Of a stretch of 8,032 nucleotides of DNA, positions 1 to 5,082 are shown piece by piece. How positions within the stretch are numbered: position 1 is the stretch's first letter; each line of letters begins with the position of its first letter. Below the pieces are notes generated by a model. That model was not told where the DNA came from. It saw only the letters and a list, made by a program, of their open reading frames with translations, and did no database searches. The DNA comes from an uncultured Prevotella sp. (GTDB lineage: Bacteria; Bacteroidota; Bacteroidia; Bacteroidales; Bacteroidaceae), in contig USPK01000057.1 in assembly GCA_900556465.1 (NCBI GenBank), positions 1 through 8,032 on the forward strand, given 5' to 3'. Both the position numbers and the translations under genes were made by a program.

Positions 1-1
1 G

Positions 2-52
2 GTTCTGCTGCCTTATGCAAGAAATAAAAAATGGAATTGATAGAACCCACCT
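2..52 (+). repeat. Left copy of a 51-bp perfect terminal inverted repeat
   Basis: Positions 2-52 are the exact reverse complement of 7982-8032, with no mismatch over 51 bp. Identity stops at position 53. The block has 19 G/C of 51, so it is far more AT-rich than its surroundings. It also carries a small internal dyad, GGTTCT (1-6) against AGAACC (42-47). On the minus strand it reads in frame as the end of the neighbouring zinc-ribbon gene, giving a hydrophobic tail without a stop. The likeliest explanations are the end of an insertion sequence or other dispersed repeat at which both ends of an assembled contig stop, or a true inverted repeat flanking an invertible segment. No transposase or recombinase is visible in the window. 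Confidence 0.95.
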
Positions 53-817
53 ATAGTAAATCGGGAGGCACAAAATAATCCACACGACAAGGCCCCCGGC
101 CGCAATTCGTACAAGGCGCGGTTGCCCGACTTGCGCCATAACGAAGGCCCCCGCCATTCCCAGCTCGTTGGAAACGACCAAGAGGCACATAAGCAGGAAA
201 ATAAGTTCGCTCGGATACCACTCTAAAGCCTTCAGCAGGAACAAGAGCGCCGCCAGGAGTAGGGAACTGGCTATGCTCACGCCGCCCATCCCCAACGCGG
301 TCCAGCGTATCGCCGGTTTTTGCGCCCGGCTCGCGAGGCACCACGCCATACCGAACAGTGCGATGGACACCAGGGGCAGATACACGAGATGATACACTTC
401 ATCTCCTCCCCACCCGTAAAAGAAATCGTCGCCCAGGATGAAGAGCGGGTTCACCATATCATAATTTCCCGAGCCCCAGCATAAGCAATAGAGCAACATC
501 AGGAAGACCGCGGCGGAAAAGTACAGTGTAAACCAGACCTTACCCGTTCCCACGGACAATATTCCCTGCCGGGCGCCCCCAACGCCCGCTCCCCGGAAAG
601 CCTGGGACGAAGCGGCGGGTTGCGGCGGCTGTGGTCGCTGGGAAGGGGATGGAGCTGGCCGGGTATGGGGCGAAGCCTGCGGGGACAGTTCCGGCAGCGG
701 TTTTCCACAATGAGGACAAAAGCGGAAACTACCCGTCAGCGAATTGCCGCAATAAGGACAGAAACGGGGCGCGGCACCGGTGCGCTGACCCGTATTGGAG
801 TTGGATTCAGGATTCAT
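2..817 (-). CDS. Zinc-ribbon multi-span membrane protein, paralog 3 (3' end cut off or truncated)
   Basis: An open frame of 272 codons starts at the ATG at 817-815 and reaches position 2 without a stop. The N-terminus is a Cys4 zinc ribbon (CPYC at residues 20-23, CPHC at 34-37). A Pro/Ser/Gln-rich linker follows (about 40-90), then hydrophobic spans near 94-114, 141-162, 170-196, 202-228 and 235-255. The start is fixed by alignment with the two upstream paralogs, which begin MNPE and have cysteines at the same residues. After about Tyr255 the reading frame enters the 51-bp terminal repeat, which would encode WVLSIPFFISCI and then leave the window. The intact paralogs have roughly 45 more residues including a sixth span, so this copy is probably interrupted, although the repeat could instead encode its real tail. 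The metal ligand set suggests zinc binding on the cytoplasmic side. The biological role is unknown. Confidence 0.8.
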   Translation of the reverse strand, partial: MNPESNSNTGQRTGAAPRFCPYCGNSLTGSFRFCPHCGKPLPELSPQASPHTRPAPSPSQRPQPPQPAASSQAFRGAGVGGARQGILSVGTGKVWFTLYFSAAVFLMLLYCLCWGSGNYDMVNPLFILGDDFFYGWGGDEVYHLVYLPLVSIALFGMAWCLASRAQKPAIRWTALGMGGVSIASSLLLAALLFLLKALEWYPSELIFLLMCLLVVSNELGMAGAFVMAQVGQPRLVRIAAGGLVVWIILCLPIYYRWVLSIPFFISCIRQQN

Positions 818-820
818 ATC
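761..820 (-). repeat. 5' block shared with paralog 2 (58/60 identical), copy 1
   Basis: This 60-bp block covers the start codon, about 19 codons and three bases of leader. It matches 1813-1872 at 58 of 60 positions. The zinc-ribbon codons that follow are only about 60% identical, with many synonymous changes. The sharp boundary points to recent gene conversion or to a conserved translation-initiation region. Confidence 0.9.
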
Positions 821-1011
821 GGGAAAATGTTGATTAAAATGAAACAGAGAAGATTGGGAAGAAACACGCCTCACCGTCACGCCTGCGACACCAGGCAACG
901 AGGAAAACCGCTGCCGGCCAGCACTGTCCGTTCCGGCTGAATGAACGCGGCAGCGAAGCTAAGCGAATAGCTGTTCCGTCAAGTTCCCGGCCACGGCAGG
1001 ACAAGCCGGGC

Positions 1012-1869
1012 CTACCTCCGCTGCAGAGCAGCAGACAGAATCAGTATCTGAGCCACCAACATGGCCACGGCGCAGAGCAATGAAGATATTTGCTGAACTT
1101 GGAAGTCCACATCCCAGTCACAGACCGACACCACCACTTGTTGCACAGTTGCCTGCAAGAAGGATGCCACATAGATCCATATCCCGACGCGCACGCTGAG
1201 CGGCTGCTTTGACAGGGCGAAAATCAAAGCCGCCATGAGCAGCAGCAATGAGCAGACGATAAGTATCATTGTCAACGGGAGAAGCCAGGCGTCGAACCAT
1301 TGAAGGACCGTCGCCACCAGTCGGAACAAGACGTAGGTACTGACCAGGACCAAGGCCGCCCGGCGCCGTGCCAGCGTGGACTTCTCGGACCGCAAGCTCC
1401 ATACGAAGCCCCACATGGCCGCTACGTTCAGCAGCGAGGCGAACGCTACGTATCCGTTCCACACCTTGAGATAAGTGCGCCATCCCTCACTGAAGTCATT
1501 CGGGTCATAGAAGAAAGACATGGCAAAGCCATGCAGGAGGTCGACGGCAGTAACGCAGAGCAAGACGACGCACGAGGCGATAAGCCATCCCCGGGAGCGG
1601 GGCGCGAAGATGACGTTAGCGGGACGGGGCGAACGGAGGGCTGCGGTGGAGGCCGCCCAGGGTGTCGCCGGAGCCGGTTGTCCCAGCGGTACCGTGGGTT
1701 GCGAAGGCGACGAAGTTGGGCCCGATGCCAGTGCCGATAGGGCAGAAACAGGCTGCCCGCAATTGGGGCAGAAGCGAACGTTGCCCGACAACGCCTGGCC
1801 ACAGTTGGAGCAGAAACGGGGCGCGGCACCGCCGCGCTGACCCGTATTGGAGTTGGATTCAGGATTCAT
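1012..1869 (-). CDS. Zinc-ribbon six-span membrane protein, paralog 2
   Basis: A 285-residue protein. Residues 20-37 form a Cys4 zinc ribbon (CSNC and CPNC, with 10 residues between the two pairs). Residues about 40-92 are a Pro/Ser/Ala-rich linker. Six hydrophobic spans follow near 94-117, 138-158, 169-192, 195-219, 227-250 and 260-283, and the protein ends in a basic LQRR. It has no signal peptide, so the ribbon should face the cytoplasm as a tethered domain. The ATG at 1869 is supported by the shared MNPE start in all three paralogs. It lies 137 bp downstream of paralog 1 and 194 bp upstream of paralog 3 on the same strand, so co-transcription is possible but not proven. Zinc-ribbon proteins with a membrane part are common and mostly uncharacterised in Bacteroidetes. 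I do not recognise a specific function; adaptor, metal-sensing or envelope-stress roles are only guesses. Confidence 0.85.
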   Translation of the reverse strand: MNPESNSNTGQRGGAAPRFCSNCGQALSGNVRFCPNCGQPVSALSALASGPTSSPSQPTVPLGQPAPATPWAASTAALRSPRPANVIFAPRSRGWLIASCVVLLCVTAVDLLHGFAMSFFYDPNDFSEGWRTYLKVWNGYVAFASLLNVAAMWGFVWSLRSEKSTLARRRAALVLVSTYVLFRLVATVLQWFDAWLLPLTMILIVCSLLLLMAALIFALSKQPLSVRVGIWIYVASFLQATVQQVVVSVCDWDVDFQVQQISSLLCAVAMLVAQILILSAALQRR

Positions 1870-1872
1870 ATC
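1813..1872 (-). repeat. 5' block shared with paralog 3 (58/60 identical), copy 2
   Basis: Partner of 761-820. The only two differences are adjacent, within the codon region for residues 13-14. The block ends at the first cysteine of the zinc ribbon, and beyond it the two genes differ at nearly every codon. Confidence 0.9.
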
Positions 1873-1879
1873 AGAAAAG

Positions 1880-1890
1880 ATTTAACAGGT
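1880..1890 (-). promoter_or_regulatory. Conserved leader element upstream of paralog 2
   Basis: On the minus strand this reads ACCTGTTAAAT and ends 10 nt before the ATG at 1869. The same 11-mer lies at exactly the same distance upstream of paralog 1 (2974-2984). The fixed spacing suggests a ribosome-entry or initiation element, as Bacteroidetes often rely on AT-rich leaders rather than Shine-Dalgarno pairing. It could also simply be left over from the duplication. Confidence 0.45.
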
Positions 1891-2006
1891 TATTGCGTAA
1901 ATGTTCCTCATCTGCAAGAGCGGGCAACCGGGCGACGAAAACGAATGCCGGGGCCGGCCGGTGGGAATTGTATGCCCGGCGCTGCGCTACTTTCTGCGTC
2001 AGGGCT

Positions 2007-2963
2007 TCAGGCCGGGCGCTGCCGCCAGACGACAACGAAGAAGGCGACCAGGGCCACGATGCGACACACCAGGATGACGGGCAGGACGACCGCTCCCAAA
2101 ACCGAGATAAACCACCATACGCCCCAGCCCATGAAAAACCAGTAGAAGGGGACGTACAACAGGCAGGTCACGGCGAGGGCCCAGGCGCCGATGCGCACGC
2201 TGCGCGACTGTCGCCCGGAGGCCAGAAGGAGGGACGCCGCCACGCCAAGGTCGCAGGCCGTAAACAGGATGCGGAGGAGCAACGGCATGCCTTTTACGTA
2301 CAACTCCATGTCCGACATGGTCCACACGCAGGCCGCTGCCACCGCGATGCAGGCCACGCCCGCACCGCCTGCGCCCACCACCTGCCAGCACTTTGCGGGT
2401 CGTGGGTCGCGGCAGGCCAGGCTCCACGCGGCAACGCACAGAGCCAGCGGCGCAACGACCAGGATGGCGAAGTCGCATGCCGTGAAACCGCTCCACGGAA
2501 ATGCGACATTGTAAGTCCCGAGGAGCATCAACCGGCCCCATCCTTGATTGCTCACGGCGTACAGCACGCCGTAGGCCACCCAGGCCAGCAGCACCACGCT
2601 GCATGATACGGCGAACAGGACATTTCCTCTCGCCCAAGACGACACTGTCCGTCGCGAAGAGGAGGCAGACGGCCTTTGCGGATTCAGAGGTTCCGTTGGC
2701 CTCGTCGGGCGATGCAGCGGCTCGGTCGGGCGGTGCAGCGGCTCGGTCGGGCGGTGCAGTGGCTCGGTCGGGCGCTGTGGCGCCGCGCCGGGGATCTTTG
2801 GCGGCGTGGCAGAGGCCGGGGCAGCCGCCGAAAGTGGGACAATCTCCCAACCACAGTTGGGGCAGAAACGGAAATTTTCCGGCAACGCCTGGCCGCAGTT
2901 GGGACAGAAACGGGGTCGCCCGTCCGGGGACGAGCCTGCTTTAGGGTTTTGCTCGGGATTCAT
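2007..2963 (-). CDS. Zinc-ribbon six-span membrane protein with repeat linker, paralog 1
   Basis: A 318-residue protein and the first gene of the minus-strand paralog array. The Cys4 zinc ribbon (CPNC at 20-23, CPNC at 34-37) aligns residue for residue with the other two copies. The linker (about 40-112) contains three copies of the heptad RPTEPLH (residues 64-84), then RPT and RPTEPLN, giving a positively charged proline-rich tether. Hydrophobic spans lie near 114-137, 160-183, 191-215, 226-248, 257-280 and 283-313; the last could be one long span or two tight ones. There is no signal peptide. The start at 2963 is supported by the shared MNPE beginning. The membrane part has diverged greatly from paralogs 2 and 3, while segments such as the VRIGAW motif before span five remain alignable (VRVGIW, VRIAAG). 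Function unknown. Confidence 0.85.
   Translation of the reverse strand: MNPEQNPKAGSSPDGRPRFCPNCGQALPENFRFCPNCGWEIVPLSAAAPASATPPKIPGAAPQRPTEPLHRPTEPLHRPTEPLHRPTRPTEPLNPQRPSASSSRRTVSSWARGNVLFAVSCSVVLLAWVAYGVLYAVSNQGWGRLMLLGTYNVAFPWSGFTACDFAILVVAPLALCVAAWSLACRDPRPAKCWQVVGAGGAGVACIAVAAACVWTMSDMELYVKGMPLLLRILFTACDLGVAASLLLASGRQSRSVRIGAWALAVTCLLYVPFYWFFMGWGVWWFISVLGAVVLPVILVCRIVALVAFFVVVWRQRPA
2703..2774 (-). repeat. 21-bp in-frame tandem repeat encoding RPTEPLH
   Basis: Units 2718-2738 and 2739-2759 are identical at all 21 positions, and the flanking units (about 2703-2717 and 2760-2774) are degenerate copies. The period is a multiple of three, so a change in copy number would lengthen or shorten the linker between zinc ribbon and membrane domain by seven residues without breaking the frame. 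Confidence 0.9.
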
Positions 2964-2973
2964 CGGTCAATTT

Positions 2974-2984
2974 ATTTAACAGGT
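2974..2984 (-). promoter_or_regulatory. Conserved leader element upstream of paralog 1
   Basis: The minus strand reads ACCTGTTAAAT, ending 10 nt before the ATG at 2963. It is the exact twin of 1880-1890 in sequence and in spacing, although the flanking leader sequences differ. Paralog 3 lacks it. Confidence 0.45.
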
Positions 2985-3450
2985 AAATATTTTTTCATCA
3001 CAGGCCGGCCAAAGCGGGCAACCGGCAGTCGCGGAGCGCGGACCGGGAATGCTTCCGCCAGATGCAGGCGGCGGAAACACCGGGCGGCGCAAAGGGGACG
3101 AAGGTCGCCGGCTACCGGTTCCGGGGAACGGGCCGCGCCAACGGCGGACATGCGCTGCACCCTCGCGGCCGCCGGCCGTGCGAAAAGGCGGCGGCCATCG
3201 ACTGTCGGTCCGCAGTGCCAATCTTTGCGGAACACGCCCCCGACCAGCGCGGCGGCGCGAAAGGAGCGGGCGGCCCCATAGACTTCGTTTTTCAAGTATC
3301 AAAAGGGCGACAGCACCCGTCGTCGCGCGGCGTCGGCCCGTTTCTACCGTCCGCCCGCAGAGGGGATGCCAATCGGGGTCTGGGCGCCGGGCCGTGAGCG
3401 CCAATGCCTGCGGCTCGGGAAACTGTCCCCGCACCGGCCTCGCCTGCCGG

Positions 3451-3470
3451 CCGGAACGCCACCGCTACGG
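3451..3470 (+). repeat. GC-rich dispersed repeat, copy 1
   Basis: This 20-mer, CCGGAACGCC followed by ACCGCTACGG, matches 3610-3629 at 18 of 20 positions. A weaker related stretch lies near 3505-3520. It may be part of an interspersed intergenic repeat family. Confidence 0.5.
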
Positions 3471-3536
3471 CTGAGCGGCGCAACTCGGGCGGCCGGTCTG
3501 CGACCCTACGGCGGAGCGGCGCGGTGTCGCCTGCCA

Positions 3537-3572
3537 CAAATGTACCGATTATTTTCAAGAACCGAAAGCAAA
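3537..3572 (-). promoter_or_regulatory. Candidate Bacteroidetes-type promoter pointing at the zinc-ribbon array
   Basis: The minus strand has TACATTTG (3544-3537), an exact TAnnTTTG -7 box. A TTTC (3567-3564) lies 19 nt upstream, close to the -33 TTTG consensus; a perfect TTTG (3572-3569) is 24 nt upstream. The sequence around it is AT-rich within a very GC-rich stretch. Transcription would run toward 2963, but the first recognisable gene is about 570 bp away. Confidence 0.4.
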
Positions 3573-3609
3573 AGGTCGGCAGAAATGGCCGACGGGCAGG
3601 AAATGGGCA

Positions 3610-3629
3610 CCGGAGCGCCGCCGCTACGG
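3610..3629 (+). repeat. GC-rich dispersed repeat, copy 2
   Basis: Matches 3451-3470 at 18 of 20 positions and overlaps the left arm of the large palindrome starting at 3626. The two together may be one composite repeat unit. Confidence 0.5.
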
Positions 3630-3684
3630 GCCTTAGCCCCGTAAAAACTGGGCCTATTCCCGTAAAAACGGGGCTAAGGCCCGT
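3626..3684. repeat. Palindromic intergenic repeat, 17-bp arms with 21-bp internal period
   Basis: Positions 3626-3642 and 3668-3684 are perfect inverted repeats of 17 bp around a 25-nt loop. CCCGTAAAAAC occurs at 3638-3648 and again at 3659-3669, exactly 21 bp apart, and a third CCCGT follows at 3680, so the element is both tandem and palindromic. On the minus strand the inner part can also form small hairpins such as CCCGT-TTTT-ACGGG. It lies about 95 bp past the AraC stop codon and could act as that gene's terminator, but the arrangement looks more like a REP-type dispersed repeat. Confidence 0.75.
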
Positions 3685-3777
3685 GCGTGCGGCGCGTAAC
3701 GGCGGGGACAGCCCGACAGGCGGGCGGCGGCCGCGCGCCGGGATTGCTGCCGCGCGGACCCGGGGCGCGGCGGTGCG

Positions 3778-4680
3778 TCAGACGGCTCCGACGCGGAAGT
3801 CGTGGGGCGTCATCCCCACCGCCTGTTTGAACACACGCGTGAAGTGTTGCGGATACTGGAATCCCAACTGATACGAGACCTGACTGATAGAGTTCCTCGG
3901 GTCGAGCAGTTGCTCCTTGGCCAGTCCGATAATCTTGTCGCGGATGTAGTCCAGGGCCGTCCGTCCCGTCTCCTTTTTGATGAAATCGCCCAGGTAGTTC
4001 GGCGAGAGGCACAACCGGGCCGCGCAATACTTCACCGAGGGCAGGCCGTTCTTCCGCGCATTGTCGCCCGTGAAATACTGGTCCAGCAACTCCTCGAAGC
4101 GGACCAGGATGTCGCGCTGGGCGTCGTGTCGCGTCACGAACTGGCGCTCGTAGAAGCGCAGGCAGTGGTTGAGCAACAGCTCTATGCTGTTGGCCAGCAG
4201 TCGCTTGCTCAGCCGGTCGACGTCGTGCTCCAGTTCTTTCTGGATATTGTGCAGGCCGGCCACGAACACGCGGCGCTCGCGCTCGGACAGGTGGAGCGCC
4301 TCGTTGACCTTATAGGAGAAGAAAGTGTACTCCTTCATGCTGCGCGCCAGGTTAGTCCCCCGCACCACGTCCGGGTGGAAGCACAGCGCCCAGCCCTGGG
4401 GCTGGAACTCCTCGCCGGTGTCCTCGATGCCAATGACCTGACCCGGCGCCAGGCACACCACCGAGCCGCGCTGGTAGTCGTAGTGCTGCCGGCCGTAAAT
4501 CAGGTCGCAGTTTTTCTCGTCTTTCAGGAACACCACGTAGAAACTAAACGTGTGGCGCATGTGACGCATGGGCCGGGCACGGGACAAGTCGATGACGCTG
4601 ACCAGCGGGTGCAGCGTCTCCACGCCCAGCATCTCGTTGTATTCGGCAACAGTCGCCACATTCAACAAAGGCTTTTCCAT
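3778..4680 (-). CDS. AraC-family transcriptional regulator
   Basis: A 300-residue protein with the usual two-part layout. Residues about 1-190 form an N-terminal sensing region (cupin-like beta-rich stretch at about 45-110, then a helical dimerisation segment at about 125-200). Residues about 205-297 form the DNA-binding region with two helix-turn-helix motifs. The first HTH is near 215-239 (SVKYCAARLCLSPNYLGDFI). The second is near 264-296 and includes the typical GFQYPQHFTRVFK signature followed by GMTPHDFR. The length fits the family. The ATG at 4680 is supported by a TAnnTTTG box 26-33 bp upstream and by the natural N-terminus of the sensing domain. It is divergent from the flavodoxin-SDR pair, the standard layout for a local regulator of that operon, and repeated half-sites near its own start suggest autoregulation. 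The ligand cannot be inferred from sequence. Confidence 0.93.
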   Translation of the reverse strand: MEKPLLNVATVAEYNEMLGVETLHPLVSVIDLSRARPMRHMRHTFSFYVVFLKDEKNCDLIYGRQHYDYQRGSVVCLAPGQVIGIEDTGEEFQPQGWALCFHPDVVRGTNLARSMKEYTFFSYKVNEALHLSERERRVFVAGLHNIQKELEHDVDRLSKRLLANSIELLLNHCLRFYERQFVTRHDAQRDILVRFEELLDQYFTGDNARKNGLPSVKYCAARLCLSPNYLGDFIKKETGRTALDYIRDKIIGLAKEQLLDPRNSISQVSYQLGFQYPQHFTRVFKQAVGMTPHDFRVGAV

Positions 4681-4683
4681 TGG

Positions 4684-4700
4684 TTTCGGATTACGGATTA
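4684..4700 (-). promoter_or_regulatory. Direct CGGATTA repeat in the regulator's leader
   Basis: CGGATTA occurs twice back to back (4687-4693 and 4694-4700), between the candidate -7 box and the regulator's ATG. The stretch TTTCGGATTA (4684-4693) resembles TTTCGGATAA (4852-4861) in the right half of the dyad on the far side of the divergent region. A protein bound here would block regulator transcription, which fits autorepression. Confidence 0.4.
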
Positions 4701-4705
4701 CGGGA

Positions 4706-4713
4706 CAAAGATA
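4706..4713 (-). promoter_or_regulatory. Candidate -7 box for the AraC regulator
   Basis: The minus strand reads TATCTTTG, an exact TAnnTTTG match, placing the transcription start near 4699 and leaving a leader of about 19 nt. No good -33 TTTG is visible at 19-21 nt upstream, as is common for activator-dependent or weak promoters. Confidence 0.55.
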
Positions 4714-4751
4714 GTAAACCCGGCGCTCCCGGCCCGCACCGGGGCGGCCGA

Positions 4752-4854
4752 ATCCGTGTTTTCGTGAAGGAAAACCTTGTTCCGTATCCTTTCGGCCCGC
4801 CGCGCCGGAGCGGGCCGCCGCGGGGCTGTGAATTTGAGCAGTTTATCCGTGTTT
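4752..4854. promoter_or_regulatory. 10-bp direct repeat ATCCGTGTTT in the divergent region
   Basis: ATCCGTGTTT occurs at 4752-4761 and again at 4845-4854, 93 bp apart in the same orientation. The second copy forms the left part of the dyad at 4843-4861. A looser relative lies near 4784-4795. AraC-type proteins commonly bind directly repeated half-sites, so these are candidate operators. Confidence 0.35.
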
Positions 4855-4861
4855 CGGATAA
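4843..4861. promoter_or_regulatory. Dyad TTATCCG-N5-CGGATAA between divergent genes
   Basis: A perfect 7-bp inverted repeat with a five-base centre lies about 23 bp upstream of the -7 box at 4884-4891. In that position it overlaps or borders where a -33 element would be. It shares half-site sequence with 4684-4700 and 4752-4761. It is a candidate operator for the adjacent regulator. Confidence 0.45.
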
Positions 4862-4883
4862 GGCCGTTCCGCCGCAGGGCGGG

Positions 4884-4891
4884 TAACTTTG
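4884..4891 (+). promoter_or_regulatory. Candidate distal -7 box for the flavodoxin-SDR operon
   Basis: TAACTTTG is an exact TAnnTTTG match. It would give a start near 4898 and a leader of about 185 nt containing a strong stem. No clear -33 box is present, consistent with dependence on an activator bound at the dyad just upstream. Confidence 0.4.
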
Positions 4892-4987
4892 CCTCCGCAA
4901 TGCCGCTCCGGCCCGCTGCGGCCGGCGGGCGGACGGCCGCGGCGCCTGTGCCCGCAGCCCCGTCTCCCGGCCCCGAGCCGCGACGGC

Positions 4988-5017
4988 GTTGCACCAATAC
5001 TTTTTTCCCTAACGTTG
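4988..5017 (+). promoter_or_regulatory. Candidate proximal promoter for flavodoxin
   Basis: GTTG (4988-4991) and TAACGTTG (5010-5017) are separated by 18 nt with a T-rich spacer. Each box is one mismatch from the Bacteroidetes -33 TTTG and -7 TAnnTTTG consensus. Transcription would start near 5024, about 60 nt before the ATG. This is an alternative to the box at 4884-4891. Confidence 0.35.
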
Positions 5018-5066
5018 CGCGAGGCCGCCCGGCGGTCCGTCGCCCGCGGCCCCGGCGGCCTCGCGC
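5017..5066 (+). promoter_or_regulatory. GC-rich 13-bp stem just before the flavodoxin start
   Basis: GCGCGAGGCCGCC (5017-5029) pairs perfectly with GGCGGCCTCGCGC (5054-5066) across a 24-nt loop. The stem ends 16 nt before the ATG at 5083. No T-tract follows, so it is not a classic intrinsic terminator. It could affect translation initiation or mRNA stability, or be an operator dyad. Confidence 0.5.
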
Positions 5067-5082
5067 CCAAAACCAAGCAGAC

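Larger units (their letters stand above)
2964..3777. other. Gene-free GC-rich intergenic region
   Basis: About 810 bp between the regulator's stop codon and the first zinc-ribbon gene. Open frames exist on both strands, but their products are Arg/Pro/Ala/Gly-rich, resemble no family I know, and look like by-products of high GC. I saw no tRNA or rRNA features. Recognisable content is a candidate minus-strand promoter near 3537-3572, a 20-bp near-repeat (3451-3470 and 3610-3629) and a palindromic tandem repeat (3626-3684). A shared leader element (2974-2984) sits at its left edge. If the candidate promoter serves the zinc-ribbon array, the leader would be over 550 nt long, so an unrecognised small RNA or small gene here cannot be excluded. 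Confidence 0.6.

Noticed and set aside
1662..2606. Long plus-strand open frame opposite paralogs 1 and 2
   Set aside because: Its product is His/Gln/Arg-rich without family features and is antisense to two well-supported genes; typical of high-GC shadow frames.
2972..3295. Minus-strand frame with a TTG start in the gene-free region
   Set aside because: The start is weak, composition is Arg/Ala/Pro-rich, there is no recognisable motif, and other frames in the same stretch look equally open.
2703..3684. CRISPR array
   Set aside because: The short tandem units have no regular spacers; one set is in-frame coding and the other is a small palindromic element, and no cas genes are present.
3731..3757. 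GC-rich hairpin right after the AraC stop codon as an intrinsic terminator
   Set aside because: A 7-bp stem can form but the minus strand has no T-tract after it; in such GC-rich sequence this is expected by chance.
3404..3871. Plus-strand frame with SPVKTG-like repeats across the palindrome
   Set aside because: The peptide repeats simply reflect the 21-bp DNA repeat, and the frame runs into the antisense of the AraC gene.
3802..4767. Long plus-strand open frame opposite the AraC gene
   Set aside because: It is the antisense of a clear regulator; the protein is Val/Gln/Leu-rich with no motif.
4777..5082. In-frame N-terminal extension of the flavodoxin starting at 4777
   Set aside because: The extra 102 residues are Arg/Pro/Ala-rich with no family match, cover the candidate promoters and stem, and the flavodoxin fold begins right after the ATG at 5083.
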